From contig CBDBBO010000002.1 of assembly GCA_965203135.1 (NCBI GenBank), positions 496,001 to 560,000 on the forward strand: a stretch of DNA of 64,000 nucleotides, written 5' to 3'. Position 1 is the first letter of the stretch, and every line of letters starts with the position of its first letter. Position numbers and translations under genes: made by a program. Below, in pieces: positions 43,178 through 51,221 of this stretch. The notes under the pieces were generated by a model. That model saw only the letters and a program-made list of their open reading frames with translations, ran no database searches and was not told the DNA's origin. The stretch is from CATOSD01 sp965203135 (GTDB lineage Bacteria > Chloroflexota > Dehalococcoidia > Lucifugimonadales > CATOSD01).

Positions 43178-44590
43178 TTACACGGGCGGGCGGCGGGTGT
43201 GCCAGCCGGCGGCCTGCTCGTAGGCGTGGGCGACCCGGAGGGCGGTGGCCTCGCGCCAGGGTCGCGCGCCGAACTGCATGCCGATGGGCATACCGGCGGA
43301 GTCGAAGCCGCAGGGCACCGAGACTCCGGGCTGGCCGGTGAGGTTGAAGGGGCGCGTGAGGCGGGCGAGCAGCGTGCGCGTGGCGTGAGATTCGCCGGCG
43401 ACGATGGACTCGCGCTCGCCTATAGGCGGCGCGGCGAAGGTGTTGGTGGGCGCGAGCAGGACGTCGTAGGTCTCCATCGCCTTCGCCATCTCCGCGTTGA
43501 ATGCGCGACGGGCGCGCTGGGCCTTCATGTAGTCTCGCGCGGGGGTGAGCGCGCCGACCTCGAAGCGCTGGCGCACGTCGTCGCCGATGTCGTCGGGGCG
43601 CTCGCGCAGGTGGTCGAGGTGGACCTCGGCGGCCTCGACGAAGAGTATCGTGCTTGAGATGGCAAGCGCATGGTCGAGAGCGGGAATTGAAATCTCCTCG
43701 ACGCGAGCGCCCAATCCTTCGAGCACGGCGGCGGCGGTCTTGACCGCATCGGTGACCTCGGGGTCGATGATGTCGTAGAAGTACTCCTGGGGGAGACCGA
43801 CGCGGAGTCCCTCTATACCCTGCCCTACCTCGGCGGCGAAGTCCTGCACAGGCACGTTTGCGGAGGACGGGTCGCGCGGGTCGTGGCCGGCGATGGCGTT
43901 GAGCACGAGTCCGGCGTCCAGGGCGGTGCGGGTCATCGGCCCTACGGTGTCGAGGCTGAAGGCCAGCGGGTAGACACCGTGGCGGCTGACGCGCCCGAAA
44001 GTGGGCTTGAGGCCGACGATGCCGCAGAACGAGGACGGGATGCGGATGGAGCCGCCGGTGTCGCTGCCGAGCGCGGCCATGCACTGGCCCGCCGCGACTG
44101 ACGAGCCGGAGCCGCCGCTGGAGCCGCCGGTGATTCGGGAGGTGTCCCAGGGGTTGTGGGCGTCGCCGTCGTGGGGGTTCTCGCTGGACGCGCCGAGGGC
44201 GAACTCGTGCATCTGGAGCTTGCCCATCAACACGGCGCCGGCGTCCTGGAAACGCTCGGTGACCCCGGCGTCGTAGTCGGGCACGAAGTCGGCGAGTATC
44301 TTGGAGCCGATTCCGGTGCGGACGCCGCGGGTGTAGTAGAGGTCCTTGAGGCCGACGGGTATGCCGTGCAGCGGACCGAGGTAGTTGTCTGCCTGGATGG
44401 CGTCCTCGGCGGCGCGAGCCTCGGCGCGGGCCTGGTCGGCCATGACGGTGATGAACGAGTTGAGGGCGCCGTCGGTCTGGTCGATGCGGTCGAGATGCGC
44501 CTCGCACAGCTCGACGGGGGACAACTGGCCGGAGGAGATCAGGTCCGACGCCTCGGATATGGACAGCCAGTAAAGCTCGGAGTTACTCAT
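43178..44590 (-). CDS. Amidase, GatA-like
   Basis: A 470-residue amidase-signature enzyme. The Ser-cisSer-Lys triad is visible: Lys in GIPVGLKDLYYTRG (about 80), Ser in GGSSGGSGSSVAAG (about 155), and nucleophile Ser in GSDTGGSIRIPSSFCG (about 178). It looks like GatA, the glutaminase subunit of the tRNA-dependent amidotransferase, and has a GatC-like partner just upstream (8-base overlap). GatB is not here, so it may be a free amidase instead. GGAGG lies nine bases before the ATG. Confidence 0.85.
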   Translation of the reverse strand: MSNSELYWLSISEASDLISSGQLSPVELCEAHLDRIDQTDGALNSFITVMADQARAEARAAEDAIQADNYLGPLHGIPVGLKDLYYTRGVRTGIGSKILADFVPDYDAGVTERFQDAGAVLMGKLQMHEFALGASSENPHDGDAHNPWDTSRITGGSSGGSGSSVAAGQCMAALGSDTGGSIRIPSSFCGIVGLKPTFGRVSRHGVYPLAFSLDTVGPMTRTALDAGLVLNAIAGHDPRDPSSANVPVQDFAAEVGQGIEGLRVGLPQEYFYDIIDPEVTDAVKTAAAVLEGLGARVEEISIPALDHALAISSTILFVEAAEVHLDHLRERPDDIGDDVRQRFEVGALTPARDYMKAQRARRAFNAEMAKAMETYDVLLAPTNTFAAPPIGERESIVAGESHATRTLLARLTRPFNLTGQPGVSVPCGFDSAGMPIGMQFGARPWREATALRVAHAYEQAAGWHTRRPPV

Positions 44591-44792
44591 CGCTCTTGGC
44601 CTCCAGGGCGTCCACCCGGAACGTGACGGCGGGTTCTACGCCGGACAGGTCCAGCGCTTCGACGCCGCCGAGCGACTCCGTGGCCTGGACTATCTGGGGC
44701 AGCAACTCGTCGAGCTTGTCGTCGCCAAGCTCGAGGCCGGCTGCCGCGGCCAGGGCTATAAGGGTTTCTTTGGTTATCCTGTTTCCGCTCAC
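44583..44792 (-). CDS. GatC-like small subunit
   Basis: A 69-residue protein with the GatC pattern: ITKETLIALAAAAGLEL, then a helix DDKLDELLPQIVQATESLGGVEALDLSGVEP and a C-terminal FRVDALEAKSDE. The GTG at 44792 has AAGGAGG five bases upstream and is preferred to the ATG at 44828, which overlaps the MFS gene. It overlaps the amidase start. GatC normally stabilises GatA on GatB; here it may serve the amidase alone. Confidence 0.75.
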   Translation of the reverse strand: MSGNRITKETLIALAAAAGLELGDDKLDELLPQIVQATESLGGVEALDLSGVEPAVTFRVDALEAKSDE

Positions 44793-44802
44793 ATCTTCCT
44801 CC

Positions 44803-46152
44803 TTAAGCGTTGCTCCGTGCCTGGACACGTGAACGTTCTTCCTCCGTGCTTATGAGCAGCGTGCCGAGGTTGCGCACGCGGCTGTTGGCGAGGGCCGGTC
44901 CGAGGGCGAATGCGACTACGGCGAGTCCGCCGAGCGCGAGGGTGAAGGGCGCGCCTATCCTGGCCGCGACCTGGCCCATCAGGCCGCCTCCGAGCGGCAT
45001 TATGCTGTAAGTCATTCCGTACAGGCCCATCACGCGACCCCGCATCCTGTCCGGGACCAACGACTGGAGCGAGCTCATAATGGACATCATGTAGGCCGAG
45101 TTGGAGAGTCCCATCAGCAGCATGAGCACGAGCGCCAGCGGGTAGAAGGACACGTACTCCGAGCTCAGCGCGAAGGCGATTATGAGCAGGCCGAAGAGCG
45201 TGGCGCCTCCCACGATGATTGCGCCACGCTTCGCCACGTCGTCCCGCGAGCTCATCCACATCGTGACGCCCAGCGCGCCAACGCCGCCGGCGCTGAGCAG
45301 CCAGCCCTGGCCGGCGGCTCCGACCTCGAGAATGTCCTTCGCGAAGATGGGCATGAGCACCACGTAGGCCATTCCGAAGAAGCTGTTGAAGAACGTCATG
45401 CCGATGAGTATCGAGAATGTGGAGTTGTTCTTTACGAACCGCAGCCCTTCCACCAGGTCCTGGGCCGCGCTCGTGCCGCCGGGCGCCTCGATGGGCGGCA
45501 CCTTGATGGCCAGCATCACCAGGGCCATCGTCACGAATCCCGCCCCGGCCAGGAAGAACGCCGCGTGCGTGTCGAACACGGCCACCACGAGTCCGGCGAC
45601 GGCGGGGGCAGCGATGCGGGTTCCCTGCCAGATGGCCGAGTTGAGGGCGACGGCGCTCATCATCACCTCGCGTTCGATCAGGTGCGGGTAGAGAGCCTGC
45701 TTCGCGGGCTGGTCGAATGCGCTTATGCCGCCCACCACGAAGGCTATTGCCACCAGGTGCCACGGTTCCACCACGCCGGACAGCGTTATCGCGGCCAACA
45801 GCAGGATGACGGCGGCCATGACGGTCTCGGCGACGACTATCATCACGCGCTTGTTGAGCCTGTCGGCGAAGACGCCGCCGAAGAGGTTGAGCAGAATCGA
45901 GGAGGCGGAGCTGGCTATCCACACGATGCCCAGGTAGGCGGCCGAACCCGTCAGCTCGTAGGCGAGCCATCCTTGCCCGAATATGAGCATCTGGAAGCCG
46001 GCGACGGACGCGAGGGAGCCGAGCCAGTATCTGCGGTACAGGGGATACCGCAGCGCGGGCGGTATCGACAGCGGAAGCCTGCGGGGTCTTGCTTCGGTAT
46101 TGACGTTCTGGTCCAATCGCGCCTCTATCGGCAGGGGCGGTTCGCGCGCCAC
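44803..46152 (-). CDS. MFS transporter, EntS/MFS_3-like exporter
   Basis: A 449-residue major-facilitator protein with about 12 membrane spans starting at YWLGSLASVAGFQMLIFGQGWLAYELTGSA. The loop-2 motif reads GGVFADRLNKRVMIV and the second half starts near residue 220. It matches the MFS_3/EntS exporter group. The GTG start at 46152 lies at the edge of an intergenic repeat, so the true start is uncertain. First gene of a unit MFS, GatC-like, amidase, hydrolase. Substrate unknown. Confidence 0.85.
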   Translation of the reverse strand: MAREPPLPIEARLDQNVNTEARPRRLPLSIPPALRYPLYRRYWLGSLASVAGFQMLIFGQGWLAYELTGSAAYLGIVWIASSASSILLNLFGGVFADRLNKRVMIVVAETVMAAVILLLAAITLSGVVEPWHLVAIAFVVGGISAFDQPAKQALYPHLIEREVMMSAVALNSAIWQGTRIAAPAVAGLVVAVFDTHAAFFLAGAGFVTMALVMLAIKVPPIEAPGGTSAAQDLVEGLRFVKNNSTFSILIGMTFFNSFFGMAYVVLMPIFAKDILEVGAAGQGWLLSAGGVGALGVTMWMSSRDDVAKRGAIIVGGATLFGLLIIAFALSSEYVSFYPLALVLMLLMGLSNSAYMMSIMSSLQSLVPDRMRGRVMGLYGMTYSIMPLGGGLMGQVAARIGAPFTLALGGLAVVAFALGPALANSRVRNLGTLLISTEEERSRVQARSNA

Positions 46153-46191
46153 ACCCCCATCCTAACCTTCCCTCTGCGAGGGGGAAGGGAC
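46152..46191 (+). repeat. Dispersed intergenic hairpin repeat, subtype A
   Basis: CACCCCCATCCTAACC then CTTCCCTCtgcgaGGGGGAAG. Directly upstream of the MFS gene. Confidence 0.88.
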
Positions 46192-46210
46192 AATTTGGAA
46201 GGCTCGCGTT

Positions 46211-46250
46211 CACCCTCACCCTAACCCTCTCCCATCAAGGGAGAGGGGAC
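46211..46250 (+). repeat. Dispersed intergenic hairpin repeat, subtype B
   Basis: CACCCTCACCCTAACC then CTCTCCCatcaaGGGAGAG GGGAC; 20 bases after a subtype A copy. A short third piece (CACCCCCCATCCTAG) follows at 46255. Confidence 0.85.
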
Positions 46251-46265
46251 GCGGCACCCCCCATC

Positions 46266-46487
46266 CTAGTCTTTGAGGGGGATGCGGCCCCAGGTTACGG
46301 AGTCGGCGTCGTCGCAGAGGGACTTTTCGCGGATCATGTCCCGGATGGCGAGCAGGGTCGCGTTGACCTCGTTGGTGACGTAAACCCAGTCAGGAGCCTC
46401 CGGGAACCAGTAGGGTGAGGTAATGCGGACGACCTTCTTCTCGTCCGGGTTCAGGTAGATTCCAAACTTAGACGCATGCTCCAGCAT
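46266..46487 (-). CDS. Small hypothetical protein
   Basis: A 73-residue protein with AGGAG six bases before the ATG. It is mixed in composition, with FGIYLNPDEKKVVRITSPYWF near the N-terminus and a helical C-terminal half. No membrane span and no family I recognise. It lies alone between the MFS gene and glmS, flanked by repeats. The good ribosome site and regular codon use support coding. Confidence 0.65.
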   Translation of the reverse strand: MLEHASKFGIYLNPDEKKVVRITSPYWFPEAPDWVYVTNEVNATLLAIRDMIREKSLCDDADSVTWGRIPLKD

Positions 46488-46607
46488 CGCAGACTCCTGA
46501 GTTCCGATTTGCTAAACGGTGTTGGCGACGGGCCGGAGTGTGCGGCCCGGAATGGCGGGCAACAGTATAGCAGGTTTAGAGGGCGCGGCGGTGTGACTCT
46601 GCATTCG

Positions 46608-46644
46608 CCCTCACCCTGACCCTCTCCCATCAAAGGAGAGGGGA
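46608..46644 (+). repeat. Dispersed intergenic hairpin repeat, subtype B
   Basis: CCCTCACCCTGACC then CTCTCCCatcaaaGGAGAGGGGAC, just before the glmS stop. Confidence 0.82.
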
Positions 46645-46658
46645 CTATTCGGAAGGGG

Positions 46659-48503
46659 CTACTCGACGGTTACGGACTTGGCGAGATTGCGGGGCTGGTC
46701 GACGTCGCAGCCGCGGCGCAGGGCTATGTGGTAGGCCAGGAGCTGCATGGGCACCGACATGAGCACGGGCGTTAGGGAGGGGGACGTTTCCGGCACGTAT
46801 ACCACGTCGTCGGCCAGTTCATGGATGTCCGGGTTGCCCTGGGTGGCGATGGCGATGACTTTGCCGCCGCGGGTGCGAACCTCGTTGATGTTGCCGACCA
46901 TCTTGTCGTAGAGGGCGTCGCTGGGGGTGAGGGCGACGACGGGCATGCTCTCGTCTATCAGCGAGATGGGGCCGTGCTTCATCTCGCCGGCGGGGTAGCC
47001 TTCGGCGTGGATATAGCTCAGCTCTTTGAGCTTCAGCGCTCCCTCCATGGCCATGGGGTAGTTCGCGCCTCGGCCCAGGAACAGGAAGTTGTCGCGACGA
47101 TGGTACGCGGCGGCCAGGCGCATGTAACGCTCCTCGTCGTCCACGAGGCGCCCGAGCAGGTCGGGAACGGCGGCGAGCTCGCGGCTGAGCGTCCGCGCTC
47201 GCTCGGGGCTGAGCGCGCCACGCCGGGAGCCGACGTGGAGCGCGAGCAGGTAGAGGGCGAGCAGGGAGCATACGAACGTCTTGGTGGAGGCGACGCCTAT
47301 CTCCGGGCCGGCCCTGAGCATCAGCGAGCCGTCCGCGACCCGGGTGGACTGAGCGCCGGCGTAGTTGCAGAGCGTGAGCTGGCGCGCGCCCCTGCGGGCG
47401 GCCTCCTCCATAGCGGCCAGTGTGTCCGCCGTCTCACCGGACTGGGAGATCGATACGACGAGCGTGCGGCGGTCTATGGCGGGGTCCCTGTAGCGGAATT
47501 CGGAGGCGTTGTCGGCCTCGGCGGGTATGCGGGCGAACGACTCCATCCACATGCGGCCCACCATGGCGGCGTGAAGGCTGGTGCCCATGCCCACCAGGAT
47601 TACGCGGTCTATCTCGGCAAGTTCGCTATCCGTGTAGGGTACTTCGTCCAGCGTCGTCGCAAGGCTGTCGAAGTCCACGCGGCCGCGCAGGGCGTCGACA
47701 GCGGCCTCGGGCTGCTCGTGGACCTCCTTGAGCATGAAGTGACGGAACGTTCCCTTGGCGGCGGCGCGGCCGTCGTAGGGGGCGGGAGCGGGGGACTTGC
47801 GGACCGGGTCGCCGTCCACGGTGGAGAATTCGGCGTCGTTCCCGCGTATGGTCACCATCTCCCTATTCTCCAGGTAGGCCACTTTCTTGGCGTGGCCGAG
47901 TAGCGCGGGAAGATCGCTCGCGAGCAGCATCTCGTCGTCGCAGTAGCCGACCACGATGCCGCCGGCGTTGCCGAGCCGCACGCCGACGATGGCGCCGGGC
48001 GCGCGTTGGGACATGGCGACGAGGGCGTTGGCGCCGCGCATCCGGGACGTGGCGGCCCTCACGGCGCTCTCGAAGGACATGCCCTTCGCCAGTTCGGACT
48101 CGATCAGGTGAGGGATGCACTCGGTGTCGGTCTGCGAGGAGAAGCGGTGTCCCTGGGCAGTGAGCTGCCGTCGCAGCTCCGCGTAGTTCTCCACGATGCC
48201 GTTGTGGGCGACGACCACGTCTCCGGCGCAGTCGGCGTGCGGGTGGGCGTTCTCGTCGGTGGGGGCGCCGTGGGTGGCCCAGCGGGTGTGGCCTATGCCG
48301 GTCTCGCCCTCGGGCAGGGATTCGCCGATGTGCGCGCGGAGGTCGGCGAGCTTGCCGGCCAGCTTGCGTACTTGCGGCCCGCCGTCAGACCCCTGCAGCG
48401 CGATGCCGGCGCTGTCGTAGCCGCGGTATTCCAGGCTCGCGAGGCCGCCGAGCAGTATGGGGGCAGCCTGTCTAGTGCCGGTGTAGCCGATTATGCCGCA
48501 CAC
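46659..48503 (-). CDS. glmS: Glutamine-fructose-6-phosphate aminotransferase
   Basis: Makes glucosamine-6-phosphate from fructose-6-phosphate and glutamine, the first step toward UDP-GlcNAc. A 614-residue protein: N-terminal glutaminase with the nucleophile cysteine at position 2 (MCGIIGYTG), TRWATHGAPTDENAHPH and HNGIVENY; then two SIS domains (ISQSGETADT; EGALKLKELSYIHAEGYPAGEMKHGPISLI) and the C-terminal NLAKSVTVE. GTG start with GGAGG six bases upstream. No glmS ribozyme is apparent in the short upstream gap. GlmU is encoded at 6960. Confidence 0.96.
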   Translation of the reverse strand: MCGIIGYTGTRQAAPILLGGLASLEYRGYDSAGIALQGSDGGPQVRKLAGKLADLRAHIGESLPEGETGIGHTRWATHGAPTDENAHPHADCAGDVVVAHNGIVENYAELRRQLTAQGHRFSSQTDTECIPHLIESELAKGMSFESAVRAATSRMRGANALVAMSQRAPGAIVGVRLGNAGGIVVGYCDDEMLLASDLPALLGHAKKVAYLENREMVTIRGNDAEFSTVDGDPVRKSPAPAPYDGRAAAKGTFRHFMLKEVHEQPEAAVDALRGRVDFDSLATTLDEVPYTDSELAEIDRVILVGMGTSLHAAMVGRMWMESFARIPAEADNASEFRYRDPAIDRRTLVVSISQSGETADTLAAMEEAARRGARQLTLCNYAGAQSTRVADGSLMLRAGPEIGVASTKTFVCSLLALYLLALHVGSRRGALSPERARTLSRELAAVPDLLGRLVDDEERYMRLAAAYHRRDNFLFLGRGANYPMAMEGALKLKELSYIHAEGYPAGEMKHGPISLIDESMPVVALTPSDALYDKMVGNINEVRTRGGKVIAIATQGNPDIHELADDVVYVPETSPSLTPVLMSVPMQLLAYHIALRRGCDVDQPRNLAKSVTVE

Positions 48504-48531
48504 GTTATGCCTCCGGGCACCCCCATATTTT

Positions 48532-48571
48532 CACCCCCATCCTAACCTTTCCCCTGCGAGGGGGAAGGGGC
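48532..48571 (+). repeat. Dispersed intergenic hairpin repeat, subtype A, with partial second copy
   Basis: CACCCCCATCCTAACC then CTTTCCCCtgcgaGGGGGAAG. A truncated copy (CCTTCGCTCTGCGAGAGGG) follows at about 48580-48605. Both lie within the 3' end of the plsC-like frame. Confidence 0.82.
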
Positions 48572-49243
48572 ATTTGAGGTACCTTCGCTCTGCGAGAGGG
48601 AAGGGAAACTCGGATTGCCGTAGACGCCGCGGTAGCTTTCGGGCAGAAGCTGGGCGACGCGCTCCATTATCATCCGGTTCAGGCCGTCGAGGACCTCGCG
48701 CGTGGGCCTGCCCTCGATTGCGGGGAGCGAGAAGGTCTGGCCTATGTTGATGCGTATCCGCCTTGCGGGAACGCACAGCCTGTGCCAGTTCTCCAGCCCC
48801 TCGGTGCCGGTCATGCCCACGGGAAGTATGGGCGCCTGGGACTTGAGCGCCAGCCGCTCGATGCCGGGAACGGCGGCGCGCATGGCGCCGGGGCTGCGGG
48901 TACCCTCGGGGAACAGCGCGACGACCTGGTCACGGCTCAGCATGTCGAGCATCCAGCGGTAGGCGCGGGGGTCGGCGGACTCGCGGCGCAGCGGGTAAGC
49001 GCCCCAGTTTCGGAAGAACCAGTCGCCTATGGAGGTCCTGAAAAGCGTGTGCTTGGCCAGAAACCAGGGACGCCGTGGCATGAGGCTGGCCAGGAACGAT
49101 GGGTCCACGTAGCTCTGGTGATTGCACACAACGATGAGCGGGCCGATGGGAGGGACGTTTTCGGCGCCGGTCACCTTGCAGTCGGCGAAGGCCCTGAGCG
49201 TGCCTCGCTGGGCCGTCGAGCATACCGTGAACAGCCAGCTCAC
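48542..49243 (-). CDS. 1-acyl-sn-glycerol-3-phosphate acyltransferase (PlsC-like)
   Basis: Adds the second acyl chain in phospholipid synthesis. A 233-residue protein with the HX4D motif NHQSYVD (about 40-46), the lysine/arginine region, and FPEGTRSPGAM (about 103). GTG start overlapping the cmk stop (GTGA), so it is coupled to cmk. The last 20 or so residues (from SLSQSEG to SPSQGKG) come from two intergenic repeat copies, so the native C-terminus lies near YGNPS. Membrane-associated by analogy. Confidence 0.88.
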   Translation of the reverse strand: MSWLFTVCSTAQRGTLRAFADCKVTGAENVPPIGPLIVVCNHQSYVDPSFLASLMPRRPWFLAKHTLFRTSIGDWFFRNWGAYPLRRESADPRAYRWMLDMLSRDQVVALFPEGTRSPGAMRAAVPGIERLALKSQAPILPVGMTGTEGLENWHRLCVPARRIRINIGQTFSLPAIEGRPTREVLDGLNRMIMERVAQLLPESYRGVYGNPSFPSLSQSEGTSNAPSPSQGKG

Positions 49244-49890
49244 GGGCGGCCCTCCCAGAGTTTCAGCGCGTGAGCGACGACCTGTTCCACCGTCATGCAA
49301 TCCGTCTCCAGTGTGGTAGCGTCCCGCGCGGGGAGGCTCTGTCTGGCGTCCAGCATGTCGCGTCGCTCTATGCCGCGCGCCACGTCCTCGAGGCGGCTCT
49401 CCGCGCCATTGCGGACGCGTTCGTCGTGGCGGCGTTGGGCGCGCGTCCGAACGGTCGCGGTCAGGAACAGCTTGACCCGGGCGTCGGGTAACACCACGCT
49501 GCCGATGTCGCGGCCCACCATCACAATCGAGGTCTCTGAGGCGATCTCGCGCTGGCGCGCGATGAGCGCCGCGCGCACGCCGGGCATGGCCGCAACGCCC
49601 GGCACGATATTCTCCACTTCGGGCAGCCTGAGAGAGTCCGTGACGTCTTCTCCGTCGGCGAGGAGCCGCCCGCTGGCGTCGTCCAGGGGTCTCATGTCCA
49701 GGCGTCGGGCCAGCGCGGCCACGGCGGGTTCGTCGTCCGCGGCGACGCCGCGGTCTAGCGCGGCCCAGGCCACCGCGCGGTACATGAGGCCCGTGTCCAG
49801 GAAAGCGCAGCCGAGCCTGCGGGCCAGCGCCATGCCCACCACCGTCTTGCCCGACGCCACCGGGCCGTCTATCGCGATATGGACTGTCAT
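49240..49890 (-). CDS. cmk: Cytidylate kinase
   Basis: Phosphorylates CMP and dCMP. The P-loop is IAIDGPVASGKTVVG at the N-terminus; the CMP-binding region shows DTGLMYRAVAWAAL, and the LID region VGRDIGSVVLPDARVKLFLTA follows, with the C-terminal TDCMTVEQVV. The ATG at 49890 gives the family N-terminus; a GTG at 49905 is too close to GGAGG. 216 residues. The plsC-like gene overlaps its end, a common cmk-plsC arrangement. Confidence 0.94.
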   Translation of the reverse strand: MTVHIAIDGPVASGKTVVGMALARRLGCAFLDTGLMYRAVAWAALDRGVAADDEPAVAALARRLDMRPLDDASGRLLADGEDVTDSLRLPEVENIVPGVAAMPGVRAALIARQREIASETSIVMVGRDIGSVVLPDARVKLFLTATVRTRAQRRHDERVRNGAESRLEDVARGIERRDMLDARQSLPARDATTLETDCMTVEQVVAHALKLWEGRP

Positions 49891-49904
49891 GCGTTGGAGC
49901 GTCA

Positions 49905-49942
49905 CACCTCCATTCTAACCTTCCCCCGTCAAGGGGGAAGGG
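49905..49942 (+). repeat. Dispersed intergenic hairpin repeat, subtype A
   Basis: CACACCTCCATTCTAACC then CTTCCCCCgtcaaGGGGGAAG. Immediately upstream of cmk. Confidence 0.82.
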
Positions 49943-50021
49943 AATCCGGCAACAGCCAATCAACCTATGCGGCGATTATAGACGCAGCGACAGTCGCAGA
50001 CAACGCGGGTGGCGAGGACGT

Positions 50022-50061
50022 CACCCCCATCCTAACCTTCCCCCATCGAGAGGGAAGGGAC
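50022..50061 (+). repeat. Dispersed intergenic hairpin repeat, subtype A
   Basis: CACCCCCATCCTAACC then CTTCCCCCatcgagAGGGAAG. At the 3' side of the MBL-fold gene. Confidence 0.85.
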
Positions 50062-50084
50062 AATTCGGGAAGCGCCCGCAGGCG

Positions 50085-51068
50085 TCAAAGCTCGAATCGG
50101 GTGCCGACGGTGTTCTGGACGAACGCGTCGGGGAAGGCCGCGGCGAGGGCGTGCGCGGCACGCCACCCGGTGCAGTGGGCGGGCACGAGCACGCCGGGCG
50201 ACAGGTCAGCAAGCGCGGCGCAGGTGTCGGCGATGATGGGGTAGAACGACGGCGCGCCGAGGTGGAAGCCACCGATGACGGCGTGGACCCGGTCGATGCC
50301 GGTCAGCCGCCTGGCGTAGCGGACGATGTTGACGATGCCGGCGTGGCCGCAGCCGGTGAGCACCACCAGCCCCTTGTCACGCACGTTCATCAGCAGCGCC
50401 TGGTCATCGAGAATCAGCGGGTCGGGTCGCCACTCGCCGCCGCGGAGGGCCTGATGCTCGGCGAAACCGCGCTCGAACGGCGTGGTGCGGTCGACCTCCC
50501 CGGTCACCAACAGGGAGCCGTCCAGGAGGAACGAGGGTTGGCGCTCCTCTATGACGTCGAAGCCCGCGCCCAGAAGCGCCGACCTGCTGGTGGTGGGCAT
50601 CTCGCGAGGCTCGCGGCCGGGTATGGCGACGCGGCGCTGGGACCAGAACTCGGGGTGGATGGTGACAGGCATCTTCACGCTGCCGCCGAGCTCGTCGAAC
50701 AGGCCGTTGAGGCCGGTGGTGTGATCGTAGTGGCCGTGGCTGAGGACGATGGCCTCGATGTCTCTCGCAGACAGCTCGAGGCGGCGCATGTTGTCGACCA
50801 TGCCGTCCGGCGAGACGCCGGTGTCGAACAGGACGGTGTGCTCTACTCCGCCCTTCTCGACAGTGACGAGGGCCGAGAAGCCGTGTTCGGCCTTGAGGCT
50901 GTCCGCGGTTTCGCCCGACTCGAAGAACCGGACGGGCACTTTCGGCGAACTAGGACCCGCCGAGGGACGCCTGGCGGGGCCTTCGTCGCGCAGCAGGGCG
51001 TCCGAGACGTTGTCGACCAGGGTGGTGATGCTGACCGAGTCCACGGGTTCCAGTGGGATGGGTTGCAT
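50085..51068 (-). CDS. MBL-fold metallohydrolase
   Basis: A 327-residue metallo-beta-lactamase-fold protein similar to the group annotated as dihydropterin-type phosphate synthases in methanopterin biology. The metal motif is SHGHYDHTTG (about 108-117). Further ligands are in TGCGHAGIVNI and GGFHLG, and a histidine is in VLVPAHCTGW. GGAG close to the ATG. No other methanopterin genes are in the window, so the name should not be taken literally. Confidence 0.85.
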   Translation of the reverse strand: MQPIPLEPVDSVSITTLVDNVSDALLRDEGPARRPSAGPSSPKVPVRFFESGETADSLKAEHGFSALVTVEKGGVEHTVLFDTGVSPDGMVDNMRRLELSARDIEAIVLSHGHYDHTTGLNGLFDELGGSVKMPVTIHPEFWSQRRVAIPGREPREMPTTSRSALLGAGFDVIEERQPSFLLDGSLLVTGEVDRTTPFERGFAEHQALRGGEWRPDPLILDDQALLMNVRDKGLVVLTGCGHAGIVNIVRYARRLTGIDRVHAVIGGFHLGAPSFYPIIADTCAALADLSPGVLVPAHCTGWRAAHALAAAFPDAFVQNTVGTRFEL

Positions 51069-51221
51069 GTCGTCTCCGCTGCTGGTGTTGTGGACAGGAT
51101 AGCACGCAACTGTTCAGACTTCATGCCATGTGGCATTTGTCGAAGCATCGTCCTGCGGTGGATTTGAATTCCAAGTAACGTATGGCTAACATGCTCTTAT
51201 CTTCAGTGATCGGATATCGGA

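Noticed and set aside
46659..48640. glmS ribozyme/riboswitch before glmS
   Set aside because: Only about 40 bases separate glmS from the repeat-laden plsC end, too little for the ribozyme core, and no core motif is seen.
50085..51068. Methanopterin pathway enzyme
   Set aside because: The MBL-fold similarity is real, but no other pathway gene is present and the family is broad, so only the fold-level name is given.
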